Assembly (NCBI RefSeq): GCF_024166365.1
Contig: NC_064842.1
Span: forward strand, 10,325,001 to 10,389,000
Source of the DNA: Elephas maximus indicus
Lineage: Eukaryota; Chordata; Mammalia; Proboscidea; Elephantidae
Reading direction: 5' to 3'
DNA: 64,000 nucleotides
The notes below the pieces were generated by a model. That model had not been told where the DNA came from. It did not search any database and worked only from the letters and a program-made list of their open reading frames with translations. Shown piece after piece: positions 23,060 to 35,600 of this stretch (its first letter is position 1; each line of letters opens with the position of its first letter). Both the position numbers and the translations under genes were made by a program.

Positions 23060-23690
23060 GGGCAGGACAAAGTTTGTATCTCCTCCATTTTAACCTCAAT
23101 AATGACTGTCTTGTGGATTTTTTAATTATTTATGGACAGGGAAGATAAACAACCAAATAATCAGAGATTCTTATTATTTATTCAGGTTACAGCATCCACA
23201 AGACCTGGATCAGGGTTATAGCCCACGGCCATGGCAACATCTCAGCGAATCTCTAGGACCCAGCCCTTGACCATCTTTAAACTGAAAATGATTCTCTATT
23301 TTTAACTTTTTGGTGTTTTATATGCTTCAAGTTAATGGAAGGCAAGCATTAGAGGTGATTTGGAAATATAAAGATATACATTTTTGAGGTAACACAGAAA
23401 AAAAGAAAAAACACAGAAGTCTTAAATAAATAAAATAATGCATAAAATGATTTTGAATGTTACTCTGGGTATTACACTTCTCCAATACCAGACTTTAATA
23501 TTCTCGAGGAAAGAAAGTTAACAAATCAGCTAAAAAACTGCAAAATAAAAAACAAAAAAGTGTACACTTTATTTTCGACCGTTCCATGTTTTTTAAGAAA
23601 TGGGAAATAACAGGTCATCGTTTTCTATCCTGTCTTTACATGTCAACACACTCATAAATTCCCATCAGCTGGCCTTTACATGGCTACTGA
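23060..23690. other. intergenic AT-rich sequence
   Basis: A-rich tracts around 23395-23460; no gene or named repeat seen. Confidence 0.4.
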
Positions 23691-23893
23691 GCCTTCCCTG
23701 GGTGGTGCAAATAGTTTTCGCTCTACTACTAATGGAAGGGTTGGTGGTTCAAATCCACCCATAGGCCCCTCAGAAGAAAGACCTGTTGCTCTAGTCTGTA
23801 AAATTACAGCCATTGAAAACCCTGTGAGCACAGTTTTACTCTGACACACACGGGATTGCCATGAGTTGGAGCAGACACGATCGCAACAGGTAC
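23691..23893 (+). mobile_element. AfroSINE, variant form
   Basis: ccctgggtggtgcaaatagt head, tggtggttcaaatccaccca B box, tgacacacacgggattgcca block. Confidence 0.85.
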
Positions 23894-24228
23894 ACAAAGC
23901 TATAGAGTCCTGGTGGTCTTTCATGTGGGTTTTTTGCCTACTATTATGGAATAAGGGTTCCTCTTGATTATACAAATTATTTTATAGACTCTTTTAATAC
24001 TCAGTTTCAACTTTTCCAAGCCATATGAAAGTCAATTGTGTCTAACTGCCAGACACACCACCTGGAATTGTAAGTAGGATAAAGAGGACAATGGAATTTA
24101 AAAGAGAATGGAATGTTGAGGGTAAGGCCTGGGAGGAATAGAACATGAACCTAATTTTATAGGTGCAAATTTTTTTTTTTTTTTTTTTGGTAACAAAGAG
24201 AAACGAACTACTTCAGTATGACCAACCA

Positions 24229-24411
24229 GCAATGTTGTTCCATGCAGCTGAGTTGAATTCTAACCCACAGTGACCCTATGGGGCAGAGCAGAACTTCCCC
24301 ATAAGTGGAGTCGACTGCCACATCTTTCTCCTGCAGAGCGGCCGGTGGGTTCAAACTCCCAGCCTTTCTGGTTAGCAGCTGAGGGCTTAACCACTGCATC
24401 ACCAGGGCTCC
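24229..24411 (-). mobile_element. AfroSINE, long form
   Basis: Complement: gaattctaacccacagtgac, gtcgactgccacatctttct, ctgcatcaccagggctcc. Confidence 0.88.
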
Positions 24412-24825
24412 CTAACCAACAATACTCACTGAAATAATACACGAATGAATTAACCTACTTATGATTTTGTGGTTGCTTTATTATTAATAAACGCGAATCT
24501 CAATTCTACTTTTTCTTTGGTATTTATGAGTCTGCTTCCAGTGTTTTTCTCATTTTATATTAGAACCTCAGTCACTGTCACTTTTCTTTGTATTTTCTGA
24601 TTGCCTAGCATAGAACTTCCCTCCAGAGATGAAATCTGGCTCCGTAAACATTACCTCCTGTGGCTATTGTGGGGGCGGGCAGGAAGGGTCATGAATTTCG
24701 GTCACACAGCTCTGGGATGTGATGGCCAGTGACTGTGAGGATACTTTCCAATGCCAGTGAGGAGCCGCAGTTCCTATCTTCTCCTATCTGGGTGCTGGGG
24801 CTGAAATTAACCTCCACTCCCAGCA

Positions 24826-24976
24826 TCTGTGGCCCAGTGGTTAAGGGTTTGGCTGCTAACCAAACGGTCGGCAGTTGGAATCCACCAGCCACTCCTTGGA
24901 AACCCTATGGGGGAGTTCTACTCTGTCCTGTAGGGTTGCTATGAGTCAGAATCTATTTGAGGGCAATGGGGTTTCC
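24826..24976 (+). mobile_element. AfroSINE, short form
   Basis: tggcccagtggttaagggtt head through gctatgagtcagaatctatt; first bases of the head are missing. Confidence 0.87.
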
Positions 24977-24979
24977 TCC

Positions 24980-25780
24980 CACCACCCTGTGAGGTAAAAG
25001 TGGTAAGTCAGCTATATCTCTGGGTACATTTTGGAAGTAATGAAACTTAAAAATCATGCTTACTCGAAAGTCAACCACTAAAATTAAGAAGCAAAATTTT
25101 CCTTTTGCAAAGAGATTGGGGAAGGAGGCAAACAGAAATAGACAAATTCCAGTGCCTTTTTTCTAGGGGAGACTGGCACTGGCACCTGGGGTGTACCAGT
25201 CTTCCTTCTTCCCCAATGACACACATCACCATTAACTGACATCTCTTCCAGGGACGTTGATGTAACAGGTCCCTTCTCCAGCTCACTCCTGGAAAAAGTT
25301 GAAGTATCTCAGCAGCTGGAGCACTGCCCTCTGTGCTTGGAACACAATCGCTGGGTTTTCCAGGAGTGAGGAGAGGGTGAAGGAGACCTGGGGTTGGAAG
25401 AGAAAATAGTAGGACAAATACTATTTGTTTAGACCTAAAAATTTACGGTGAGGAGCAGTGTTCAAGGACAGAGCTTTCCTGAGCACTAAAGGGCCCTGCA
25501 GCGTGCTGCCAGCTGGAGAAAGAGGGTTCACTCCCCTTCGGGGACCCTCCTCTGATGCAAGTCGTCTGCCTCTACAGCCCTGCCCCGCGTGACCAGCAGC
25601 TGTGCCCGGCACAGGAAATGGGAGCAGAAGGCACTCAGCCCTCCATGTGACCTTGTGGCTTGAAACATGGCCTGATCTGGAAGCGACCAGTGCCTGAGGT
25701 CAGTGCTTGCAGGACCGGCGACAATCGCTCCTACCCGAAGAAGCCTCGGGGCGGGACCTTGTGCCAGTGCCAGCCTTTCT
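24980..25780. other. intergenic sequence upstream of MTARC1
   Basis: No repeat or exon recognised; GC rises gradually toward the CpG island. Possible distal promoter sequence. Confidence 0.4.
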
Positions 25781-26039
25781 AGCTGGGTCCCGGAGCAGGG
25801 GTGCGCGCAGGAGAAGCGCGCCTGTTGCGGGCCCTGTAGAGAGGGTGCTCTCCTCCACCGCGCCTCGGAGCTGCACCCCCAGGGCCTAGTCGTCCCGCTC
25901 CACCTCCGAGGCCCGCCCGCGGACAGCGCCCTCGCCTCGGGGCACGGCTGCAAGGACAGCTCGACCCTCCGCCAGGCCGTGCCAAAGAGTGGAGTCAGCC
26001 CGCGGCCCGATGTCTAATTTCGAAATCACGCTCTTTTGT

Positions 26040-26056
26040 AATGCAAAGTTTGCATT
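26040..26056. promoter_or_regulatory. perfect 17-bp palindrome, candidate transcription-factor site
   Basis: AATGCAAA, a central G, then TTTGCATT: exact inverted repeat in an AT-rich notch of the CpG island about 310 bp upstream of the MTARC1 ATG. The half-sites resemble POU/octamer or C/EBP-type half-sites (7 of 8 bases of ATTTGCAT). Function is inference. Confidence 0.4.
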
Positions 26057-26365
26057 TCCGCCTGTTCTCGGTCAGATACCCAACCCCACAAGCCCATAAA
26101 GCGGTCACCTGCAGCCAAGGAGTCGCTGGCGGAAGACGAGGGGGCAGTGGGGCGAAGGCCAGGGCCGGCTGAGGTAGAGCCCCCAAGCGCCCGGGGGTCT
26201 CCCGAGCGGGAGGGCGAGGAGCCCCGAGTCGGCCCGAAGGGGTTCGGAGCCGCCCTCCCCGTGGGCTCCGAGCCAGGCCGCACCTCCCCAGCCCCGGGCG
26301 ACCGCCTGCTCCGGCTCCGCAGCTGCCTCGTGCGCTGTCGTCCCCGCGTCCCGCAGCGCTTGGCC

Positions 26366-26637
26366 ATGGGTCCCGCCGGCTCCTCGGCGCTGGCCCGCCT
26401 CGGCCTCCCCGCGCAGCCCCGGCCCGGGTGGCTCGGGCTCGCCGCGCTGGGACTGGCCGCCGTGGCACTGGGGGCCGTGGCCTGGCGCCGCGCGCGACCC
26501 TGGCGGCGCCGGCGACTGCAGCAGGTGGGCACCGTGGCGCAGCTGTGGATCTACCCGGTCAAGTCCTGCAAGGGGGTGTCGGTGAGCGCGGCCGAGTGCA
26601 CGTCCATGGGGCTGCGCAGCGGCCACCTACGGGACAG
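26366..26637 (+). CDS. MTARC1: MTARC1 coding exon 1
   Basis: 272 coding nt in a CpG-rich setting. Encodes the membrane anchor, the basic stop-transfer run and the start of MOSC_N ([16 protein letters not shown]). Donor gacag/gtacgg, phase 2. Confidence 0.96.
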
Positions 26638-29600
26638 GTACGGCCGGCCCGGGCTGGTGGGCAGCGCAGGCTGGGCCCGGGACGAGGACCCGGTGGAAGG
26701 TCTGACAACAAGTCTGACAACAAGTCCTTTACTCCCCTTACTAGAAGCTGGGAGCAGGGTGAGCAAGGAAGGAGAGAAAAAGGGGTCCTAGGTCCCGGAG
26801 CCCCGGCGGCGCAGTCGTTCAGAGCTACAGGGCGCTAAGGCTGCTAACCGAAAGATCGGCAGTTCGAATCCACCAGCTACTCGTTGGAAACTATGGGATA
26901 GTTCTACCCTGTCCTAAAATATAAGGTCGCTATGAGTTTATGAGTCAGAATTCGCCTCGACAGCAACGGGTTTGGTTTAACAGGCTAGCCCCCAGAAAGC
27001 AGGCCTTGGGGGCCCGGGACGGTGAGCAGAGCTGTTATCCCACCCGCTTTCCGGAGTCGGGGGTATTTCCACCTCCCAGGGGCGCTGTCGCACCTTGCGG
27101 TCCAGAGGAGGTGAGTATCCGGCTCCAGGTGTCTGCCAGAGTGCGCAGGCAGTTGTTGAACTCTGTCTAGAGTAGGCAGCAAACTCCAAGGGATTGGTCC
27201 CGCCGCTTTATTTGCAGCCCTGGGGGCGCAGTGGTTAAGAGCTATGGCTGCTAACCAAAAGGTCACCAGTTCGAATCCACCAGGCACTCTTTGGAAACCC
27301 TATGGGGCAGTTTTCCTGTGTCCTATAGGGTTGCTCTGGGTCAGAATGACTCTAAGGCAAAGGGTTTGGTGTTTTGTTTTGTTTTTCAGGTTGAGAGCTT
27401 GAGGAAACTGAGAGCAGAGTCCAACCCTCAAAGAGCGGCTGTGGCCAAGCACATAGTAATAATGGCGGCAGTTGAATGCCTTGTTAAAAAAACCAAACCC
27501 GTCGCCATCAAGTCGATTCCAACTCATAGCAACCCCACAGGACAGAGTAGAACTGTCCCATAGAGTTTCCAAGGAGCAGGTGGTGGATTCAAACTGCCAA
27601 CCTTTTGGTTAGCAGCTGTAGCACTTCACCACTACACCGCCAGGGATTCCAAATACCTTCTTACAGCTTAAAAAAGAAAAAGTAGGGCTGTATTGAGTTC
27701 TGCTCATGGCGACCGAAATTTGACAAGGGAAATTATTTGCACCACACTATTAATGTAATTGATGTCACTAAGTGTTCACATCATAAATGCTAAATTGCCA
27801 AATACTGTATTATATATATTTTGACAACAATAAAAATGTATATATTTTTTTCCCTAATTTGCCCAATTGCTCTTTTAAGGATAAGGACACTGAGGTTAGA
27901 GTCACTCAACAGTGGAACTGGGACTCTTGTTTTCTTTAACACACTTGTGCTTAGGAAATACTGATTTTTATTCATGCCCTATGGTGGCTAGTGGTTAAGT
28001 ACTATGGTGGTTAGTGGTTAAGTACTATGGTGGCTAGTGGTTAAGTACTACAGCTGCTAACCAAAGGTCGGCAGTTTGAGTCCACCAGGCGCTCCTTGGA
28101 AACTCTGTGGGGCAGTTTTTCTCTGTCTTATGGGGTCACTGTGAGTCAAAATCAACTCGACAACAACAGGTATCTGAGCAGTGACGAGCTGTGTGGATTC
28201 CTGGGCTTCAGAGAAGGTTGCAAAACCCCACAGCGAGTGACTTTGTCCTCTTCTGCATCTGGCTTCAAGCCGGCCCTGGGCCTCATTGTAAGATTACATT
28301 CCAAACTCCTTCCTCACAGACCAGCCCTCGCAGCTTCAGCAAAAAAATTCACAGGCTGAAGGGGGCTGAGTCTTTTCCCAGAGAGAAGGCAATTCATGAA
28401 ATTGTGGAAAGGTGAGCTATGCACCTTTGCCTCAGGGAGGAAGCCAAGAAAGCTAGATAGTCTGTAGTTTGTACCATGGACTCTCAAAGATGGTAGAATT
28501 TATTGAGTTGTTTTTGCAGGGCCCAGAGGCAAAGGATGTTGTAATTATATCAGTTCCATATTTATTGAGCTCCTATTATGGCTGATAATAATATGAGATG
28601 GCATTTATACCAGACACGAGTCCCTGTGTGGCCCAAAGGGTTAAGCACTCCACTACTAACCAAGAAGTTGGAGGTTCGAACCCTCCTAGAGGCACTTCTA
28701 AAATAAAGCCTGGTAATCTCCTTTTGAAACGTCACAGATTTGAAAACCTTGTGGAGGATTTCTACTCTGTACACATGGGGTTGTTATGAGCCAGAACCTA
28801 CTCAAAGGCAGCAATGCTAAGTTCTTTATTTTTATCATCACGCTATCAGAAAGTATGATCAAGAGAAGCAAACAAAGCCTTAGAGTCCTATGTGGAAGGA
28901 GGGACATGTGCCAGGGAGCACAGAGGAGCGAGCCCTAAAGGTGCCTGGGGTGGTCAGGAAGGGCTTCACAGAGGAGGTAACAGCTTGAGCTGAGACTCAA
29001 AAAATGATTGTAAACCTTCCGGGCATATCAGTTCTGTTGTTGTGGTTGTTAGGTGCCATCAAGACAATCCCAGCTTATAGCAACCCTGTGTACCACAGCA
29101 CAAAACACTGCCCGGTCCTGTGCCGTGCTCACAATTGTTGTTATGCTTGAGCCCATTGTTGCAGCCACTGTGTCAATCCATCTCGTTGAGGGTCTTCCTC
29201 TTTTCTGCTGCCCCTGTACTTTACCAAGCATGATGCCCTTCTCCAGGGACCGATCCCTCCTGACAACATGTCCCAAGTATGTGAGACGCAGTCTCGCCAT
29301 CCTTGCTTCTAAGGAGCATTCTGGCTGTACTTCTTCCAAGACAGATTTGTTCATTCTTTTGGCAGTCCATGGTATATTCAATATTCTTCGCCAGCATCAC
29401 AATTCAAAGGTGTCAATTCTTCAGCCTTCCTTATTTGTTGTCCAGCTTTCACATGCATATATGATGCAATTGGAAAAACCATGGCTTAGGTCAGTGCACT
29501 TTAGTCTTCAAGGTGACGTCTTTGCTCTTCAACACTTTGAAGAGGTCCTTTGCAGCAGATTTACCCAATGCAATGCATCTTTTGATTTCTTGACTGCTGC

Positions 29601-32600
29601 TTCCATGGCTGTTGATTGTGGATCCCAGTAAAATGAAACCCTTGACAACTTCAGTCTTTTCTCCATTTATCATGATGTTGCTTATTGGTTGCTTATCAGT
29701 TCCAGAGAGAGGAAATAAGCTGGACAAAGAGACTGGGCTTGAGAACGAGGTGTGGCGGGGCAGAGTAAGAAAGGCTGGCAAGTGCGGGGTGTGGGGAGGG
29801 GAGCAAGGTGGAGAAAGCAGCCTTGCTTCAGAGGTAGGGTTTTATCCTAAAGGCAGAAGGAGCCATTGAGAGATTTCGAATGAGGGGTGACATGAGCAGA
29901 TTAGCTTTGAGAAAGATAGTCTGCCATTATTACGACTAAAAGAATAGCCATGTGCTGGTATGAAGAATTTGGGGCAGGGCAGGTCTCTGTCTGTGTGTCC
30001 AGGAGGAAGGACTGTCAAAAGGGCAGTCAGAGAAAGGGCTTACACTAGGGAAGGAGCTGATTTGTTTTTCTCGAGTAGCTGAATAACTCAGCCATGAGAA
30101 CTCCTGGAATAGGGTGGGGATGGGGGTGGGGGTGATGCAAGACCTATTGATTTAAACACCTAAAGTCCCTGCTGTATTTTTTCCCTTCTGTCTGTGCATC
30201 CCAAAGGCACATGCTCACTTGTGTAATTGTGATCATTTGATCCAGTGTGAATTGAGATTACCAAAATGTCTCGACATAAGGTTAGCTTCCTAGTAGCTGA
30301 GAGGTAACCCACATGATTGTGTTCTTTTCGCGAAATGTTACTTTTCAGGAAACCATTCTATAACTCATTTCTCCATGTATCTTTCTTTCTGGGAAGTACA
30401 TGTAGACCAGGAATACTGAGCCAGGAAAAATATCGTCCGGTCAAGAATAGACGTTTTAGCAAATTGCAGAACCCACAGCCTCGGGTATATTAATGTTGTT
30501 GTTGTTAGGTCCTGTCGAGTCAGTTCTGGCTCATATTGACCCTATAAGACAGAGCAGAACTACCCCACAGGACTTCCAAGGAGTGGCTGGTGGATTTGAA
30601 CTGCTGACCTTTTGGTTAGCAGCTGAGCTCTTAAGCACTACGCCACCAGGGCTCATATTAATATAATATTTAATTGATATTCATTTTATGTTTAAGTTAG
30701 TGAAACATTGATTTAAAGAAGAGGGGCAAATTTGGCAAGGTTTAAGAGGCAACGATTGTGAGGATGGTGCAGGACTAGACAGTGTTTCGTTCTGTTGTGT
30801 ATAGGGTCACTATGAGTCGGAATCGACTGGACAGCACCTAACGACAAGTGGCGTTTGCATGCTTCTCAGCTGAACTTAATACTCTGAATAACGCATGGAA
30901 TAGGCTTGCTATTTCAGTTGACCTGAGTCATGCCCACTCTGTGCCAGGCACTATGCCTCCTTGTGCCCTTACATCTTTTGGAGACGTAGATTATTGTCAT
31001 CTTCTGGGGGCATATTTAATGAAAACATAATTAACATCTTTGATTTTTGTGCCATCAAGGGGCTCAAAATGTTCTGCAAATATTATAGGTCAGATGCTTC
31101 AAGAATTATTAAACCCTTTTTGAAATTCACTGACAGAGCTCAGGCTTGCTGTGCTGCTGAGGTGATGTTTATGAAAGGCAGACAGACAGACAGACTCACA
31201 CATACCAGGCTTAACGGGAGGGAATCACAGGTGACCGTTTATAACTGAAGCTTCCACTAAGATTGGCTGCCTGTCATGTTGGTTCACAAAAATATTGTGT
31301 CTTGAAAATGACAGGTTTTGGCTCGTGATCAACGAGGAAGGAAACATGGTTACAGGTCGACAGGAGCCTCGCCTGGTCCTGATTTCCCTGACCTGCGACG
31401 GTGACTCCCTGACCCTCAGTGCAGCCTACACGAAGGACCTGCTGCTGCCCATCAGAACGCCCACCACGAACGCAGTGCGCCAGTGCAGGTAAGGAAAGGG
31501 CAGGCTCGAGCCTTGACGACTTGCGTGGATATTTATTTCCAAAAGCATGAACTATGGAGAGAGTCCTGGCAAACAGTACCAATTATGAACTGTTTTTTTG
31601 CAAATGTACTATATGCAGTGTCAAGTCCTGTGCTCGTGAAGAAGATCTTAAAGAAGGAAGAATCACAAAGTAGCTTCAGAAGCCTGTGTTCTTGTGGGTA
31701 TGAGGGACATAAAGGTCATATGTAGAAAACCATGAGGACAAAAGCATACTGACATGTCAGCAAGAGAAAAATAACCTGTGGCTTAAAGAATTTAACGTTA
31801 CCCAAAGTAATTTGGTCTTTGCACTCGATGCTTGAGAGAAACCTCTAATCCCTTGGAAGTTCCTGAGTAATTGAGGGCCTTTTGTTATCTAGGCCTCCAG
31901 ATCACACTTGAGGGTTTGTGCTAAGGACTGGGGCTGGCCTAGCTAGAAGGGCTACTACGTGACCTGATATCAACTGTCCTCAGGGAGGGGAGGCGTGATT
32001 CAGCCAATCATGACCATGCAACGATGCCCCAGTCATGACTATGAAGCTAATAAAGGCTCTGGGCACAGAAGTTTCATGAGCTTCCTGGTTGGTGAAAGAC
32101 ATCAATGCAAGAGGGAGGGTAGTGCACCCCTTCATGGGACATGGAAGCTCCACCTTGGGAACTCCCCCAGACCTTGCCCTGTGTGTCTCTTCATTTGTCT
32201 CCTTTTTGCTGTAATAAAACTGTAATCGTAAGTATAGTGCTTTCCGTGAGTTCTGTGGTCATTCCAGCTAATTATTAGACCTGTAGAGTGATGGGAGTCA
32301 GCAGGTCAGAAGTGAGGGGGCCTGAGGACTCACTGACCTTGTGGCTGGCATCCTGAAGGGTAGTAGGTAACCCCCGAATTCGTAGCCAGCATGTTGAAGT
32401 GAGGGGACCTTGGGACTTCCGAGATCCTGGCTAGTATCTAAAGTCTTGGGAAGATTTGGCAATCTGTACCCTTGGACTTGTGAGCTCGGACCTAGCTCCC
32501 GGTGGTGGCTAGGGTCAGAGGAAGTGCTGCATTCAGCTGGTGTCTGAATGGAACAGAGATGTGGAAAAAGTGAATTTGATATATTTATTTGAGATTTTTT

Positions 32601-35600
32601 TCTACTCGTAATTTCACAAAACGAAAAAGGACAAATGTGGGGCGGGAAAGATTGCAGGAAGTGTCCTGAATGAGGTGAGGTTAGACCTACCCATGTGTTA
32701 CCCACAGGACTTGCCCAACAATGTCTGCAGGGACTGCCTACCTTCCAAACCTGAGCTAGGAAAAAAAACAGAAAAAAACCAAACCCATTGCCGTCGAGTC
32801 GATACCAACTCATAGCAACCCTGTAGGACAGAGTAGAACTGCTCCACAGAGTTTCCAAGGAGCACTTGGTGGATTTGAACTGCTGACCGTTTGGTTAGCA
32901 CCCGTAGCACTTAACCACTACACCACCAGGGCTTTCTGAGGTGGGAAAGGGGTCACAAAAGCCCACGTGACCCGTAGCATTCAGTTCTAATGAAATGCAG
33001 TTCAGAACTAGAAAAGAACAGCTGCATCCAGGAAGAGTGAAGCGACTTACAGACGCTAGGCCGCTGGTCCATCTGTATGTACGTATCATGGACAGAGCAG
33101 AGAGTCAGCCAGAAGGGCCCCTTGTACAGACGTTCACTCCTTCCTCAGCATTTAAGGGCTGCAAGCGAGACATTATTCCAGAGAAAATTGCTTTGCTTCC
33201 AAGAAATCTTGTCTAGGTTTGAGTTTTCATTCCATTGTGGGAAAATTAAAGTTTGGCCTAATTATACTCTTGCTACAGTGTCTGCATTTTGAATTAAAAT
33301 GCAATGTGAATAGTATACGGAGTCCATAGCCTACCATAGAAAATATGGCAAAAATATAGTTAGCTGAAAAATGCGTCAACTGCCCCAAAGTTCGTAAAAT
33401 GCAATACCAGTATAATTTATATAATGTCTTAGAGGTTTAAACATTATGATGTTTTAATTTTAATGTGGTTGTTTTTCTTGTTTTAAAAGTAATACACATT
33501 CGTTATTGAGAAAATGGAAAATATTGGGAAAAAACCTGAAATAATGGCAATTCATACCTCGGCATATTTTAGTCCAGCCTCTATGGCTAATAGTTTTAAA
33601 GCAAATTGAAATAATACTACCCTCCCTAAAAAAAATTAAAAAAAAAAAAAAAAAGCCTTGAATACTGTTTACCTACTTAAGTTGATATGATGGACTTTTT
33701 TTCATATTGTTAAAAAATCTTCAATAGTACCATTTTCATGTAGAATAAAATTCTAACTCACAAAAAAAGGCCAGACTTACTGGCCTGGCAGAGACTAGAG
33801 AAACCCTGAGAGTACAGCCCACAGACACCCTTTTAATTTAGCACTGAAGTCACTCCTGTGGTTCACCCTTCAGCCAAAGATTAGACAGGCCCACAAGACA
33901 AAATGAGACTGAATGGGCACACCAGCCCAGGGATGAGGATGAGAAGGCAGGAGGGGACAGGAAAGCTGATAATGGGGAACCCAAGGTTGAGAAGGGAGAG
34001 TGTTGACATGTCATGGGGTTGGCAAACAATGCCACAAAACAATATTTGTATTGATTGTTTAATGGAAAACTTATTTGCCCTAAAGATGCAGGTTTACAGA
34101 GCAAATTAGTTTCCCGTTGAACAATTAATATGCATTTAAAAAAATTAAATGTTTTTCAACGTAAGCACAATTGAAAAAAAAAGATTACAGCCTTGGAAAC
34201 CCTGTAAGGCAGTCTACTCTGCCCTAAAATGTCGCTATGAGTCGCAATCGACTCAACCGCAGTGGATTTTTAAAAAATATCTCCCCCACCCCCTGGGGGA
34301 AAATTATTATTTTAAAGGTTGACGTAATATTTCATTCTTCAGGTGTTCTCTACCATGGCCTAGAAGAATAACGTGATGAACATCTCGGCCTAAATCTTTG
34401 TTCATGTATCTTATGGTTATTTCCTTAGGGAAAAAAATTCTAGCAGTGGTTTTGCTGAAGCAAGGGTATAGATTCTATAGACTTTGATACAAGTTGCTGA
34501 ATTGTTTTGTACTAGCTTATGAGCGTACCTGTCTAGATGTATTCTAACCACGATATTTAAAAGCATTTTGTCATTTTTATGTGCAAGGACGGTAATAACT
34601 TGTTAATTTAATTTTCATTTTTTGCTTGAATGAGGTAAACTTTTTAACATGCATAATGGCAATCAGTATTTCGTGTTTGCTTGTCCAAGGCCCAGCTCGT
34701 GTTTGTTTGCCATGGTTAGATATTTACCCATAATTTCTTATAGTTAAAAAAAATTTTTTTTCATTTATTTTTTAATTCATTTGGAATTATGTGGAAACTT
34801 TTCTCATTTTTCACGGTCTTATACTGGCTTTTTGGCCCATGCCCCAAAGACTAAACAAGTGTGTGTTTGGAAATTGCAAAATGAGGAGAAGCCTTAGACG
34901 TGCCTCAGGCCGATGCAGACTCTTACAGCAAAGGTCGCAGAGACCACCTGGGACTCAGGTTGCTTTGGCGCCTGTCCCAGACCATTCTCTGGTGAAGCAG
35001 TTGTAACCTCAGCCTGCAGTTTCCTAAAGAATTTTGATGAGTTGCTGGGGCCTCGGGTCACCTTCAAAAGGTCATAATGACAGCCAGCACCCCTGTTTTC
35101 ACAGTTGAGGTTGTGACTTGATTTTCTTACTAACCAGGCAGCCACTAACGGGCTAGAGAGAATTAAGGTCGTTAAATGGATTATTCAGGCGAACGGCCTA
35201 AATTACCTTGTCTAAAAACTTTAGGAGCATTTGGAATGTGTTGTGTTTTGTTTTGTTTGCTTGGACTCTTCGGGACAGCATGCCAGTGGACTTCTGGGCC
35301 CAACGACACAGCGCAGGCTGCTCAGAACTCAGAACAAGTGTAGGAAGGAAACAGAACGCACAACAAGGGCAGAGAGGAGTAAGAAGAAAGTAAAACTGCC
35401 CATCGAAAGGCCACAGGTCCCGCTGTCCGTGAACCCCAGGACCCACACACAGAGGCTGTAGTAGAAGGAAGTGTCAGGCAGAGGGAAGATGTTTACAGTT
35501 TTTTTAATAATCCAAGAGAGATGCAAGTGCTTTAACTCAGTAAAAATAATTATTCCCAACTGAAGCCCTAAGAAATCTAAGCAGCCTTCCTCCCCATCCT

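Larger units (their letters stand above)
25780..26700 (+). promoter_or_regulatory. MTARC1: CpG island and promoter region of MTARC1
   Basis: GC and CpG content rise sharply here compared with the AT-rich surroundings and cover the last ~580 bp before the start codon and all of exon 1. Interruption at about 26010-26100 by a short AT-rich stretch. No convincing TATA box; cataaagc at 26095-26102 is at best weak. Transcription start is inferred at about 26100-26330, not seen. Confidence 0.8.

Noticed and set aside
25528-25953. 141-codon minus-strand frame upstream of MTARC1
   Set aside because: Low-complexity GC-driven frame without domain similarity or splice context.
26147-26365. In-frame open extension upstream of the MTARC1 ATG
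   Set aside because: It is open for 73 codons but starts with GTG and contains no in-frame ATG; the ATG at 26366 has a strong context and gives the known family N-terminus.
26026-26626. Long minus-strand open frames (157-173 codons) across the CpG island
   Set aside because: GC-rich DNA depletes stop codons; they are antisense to exon 1 and the promoter and show no recognisable domain.
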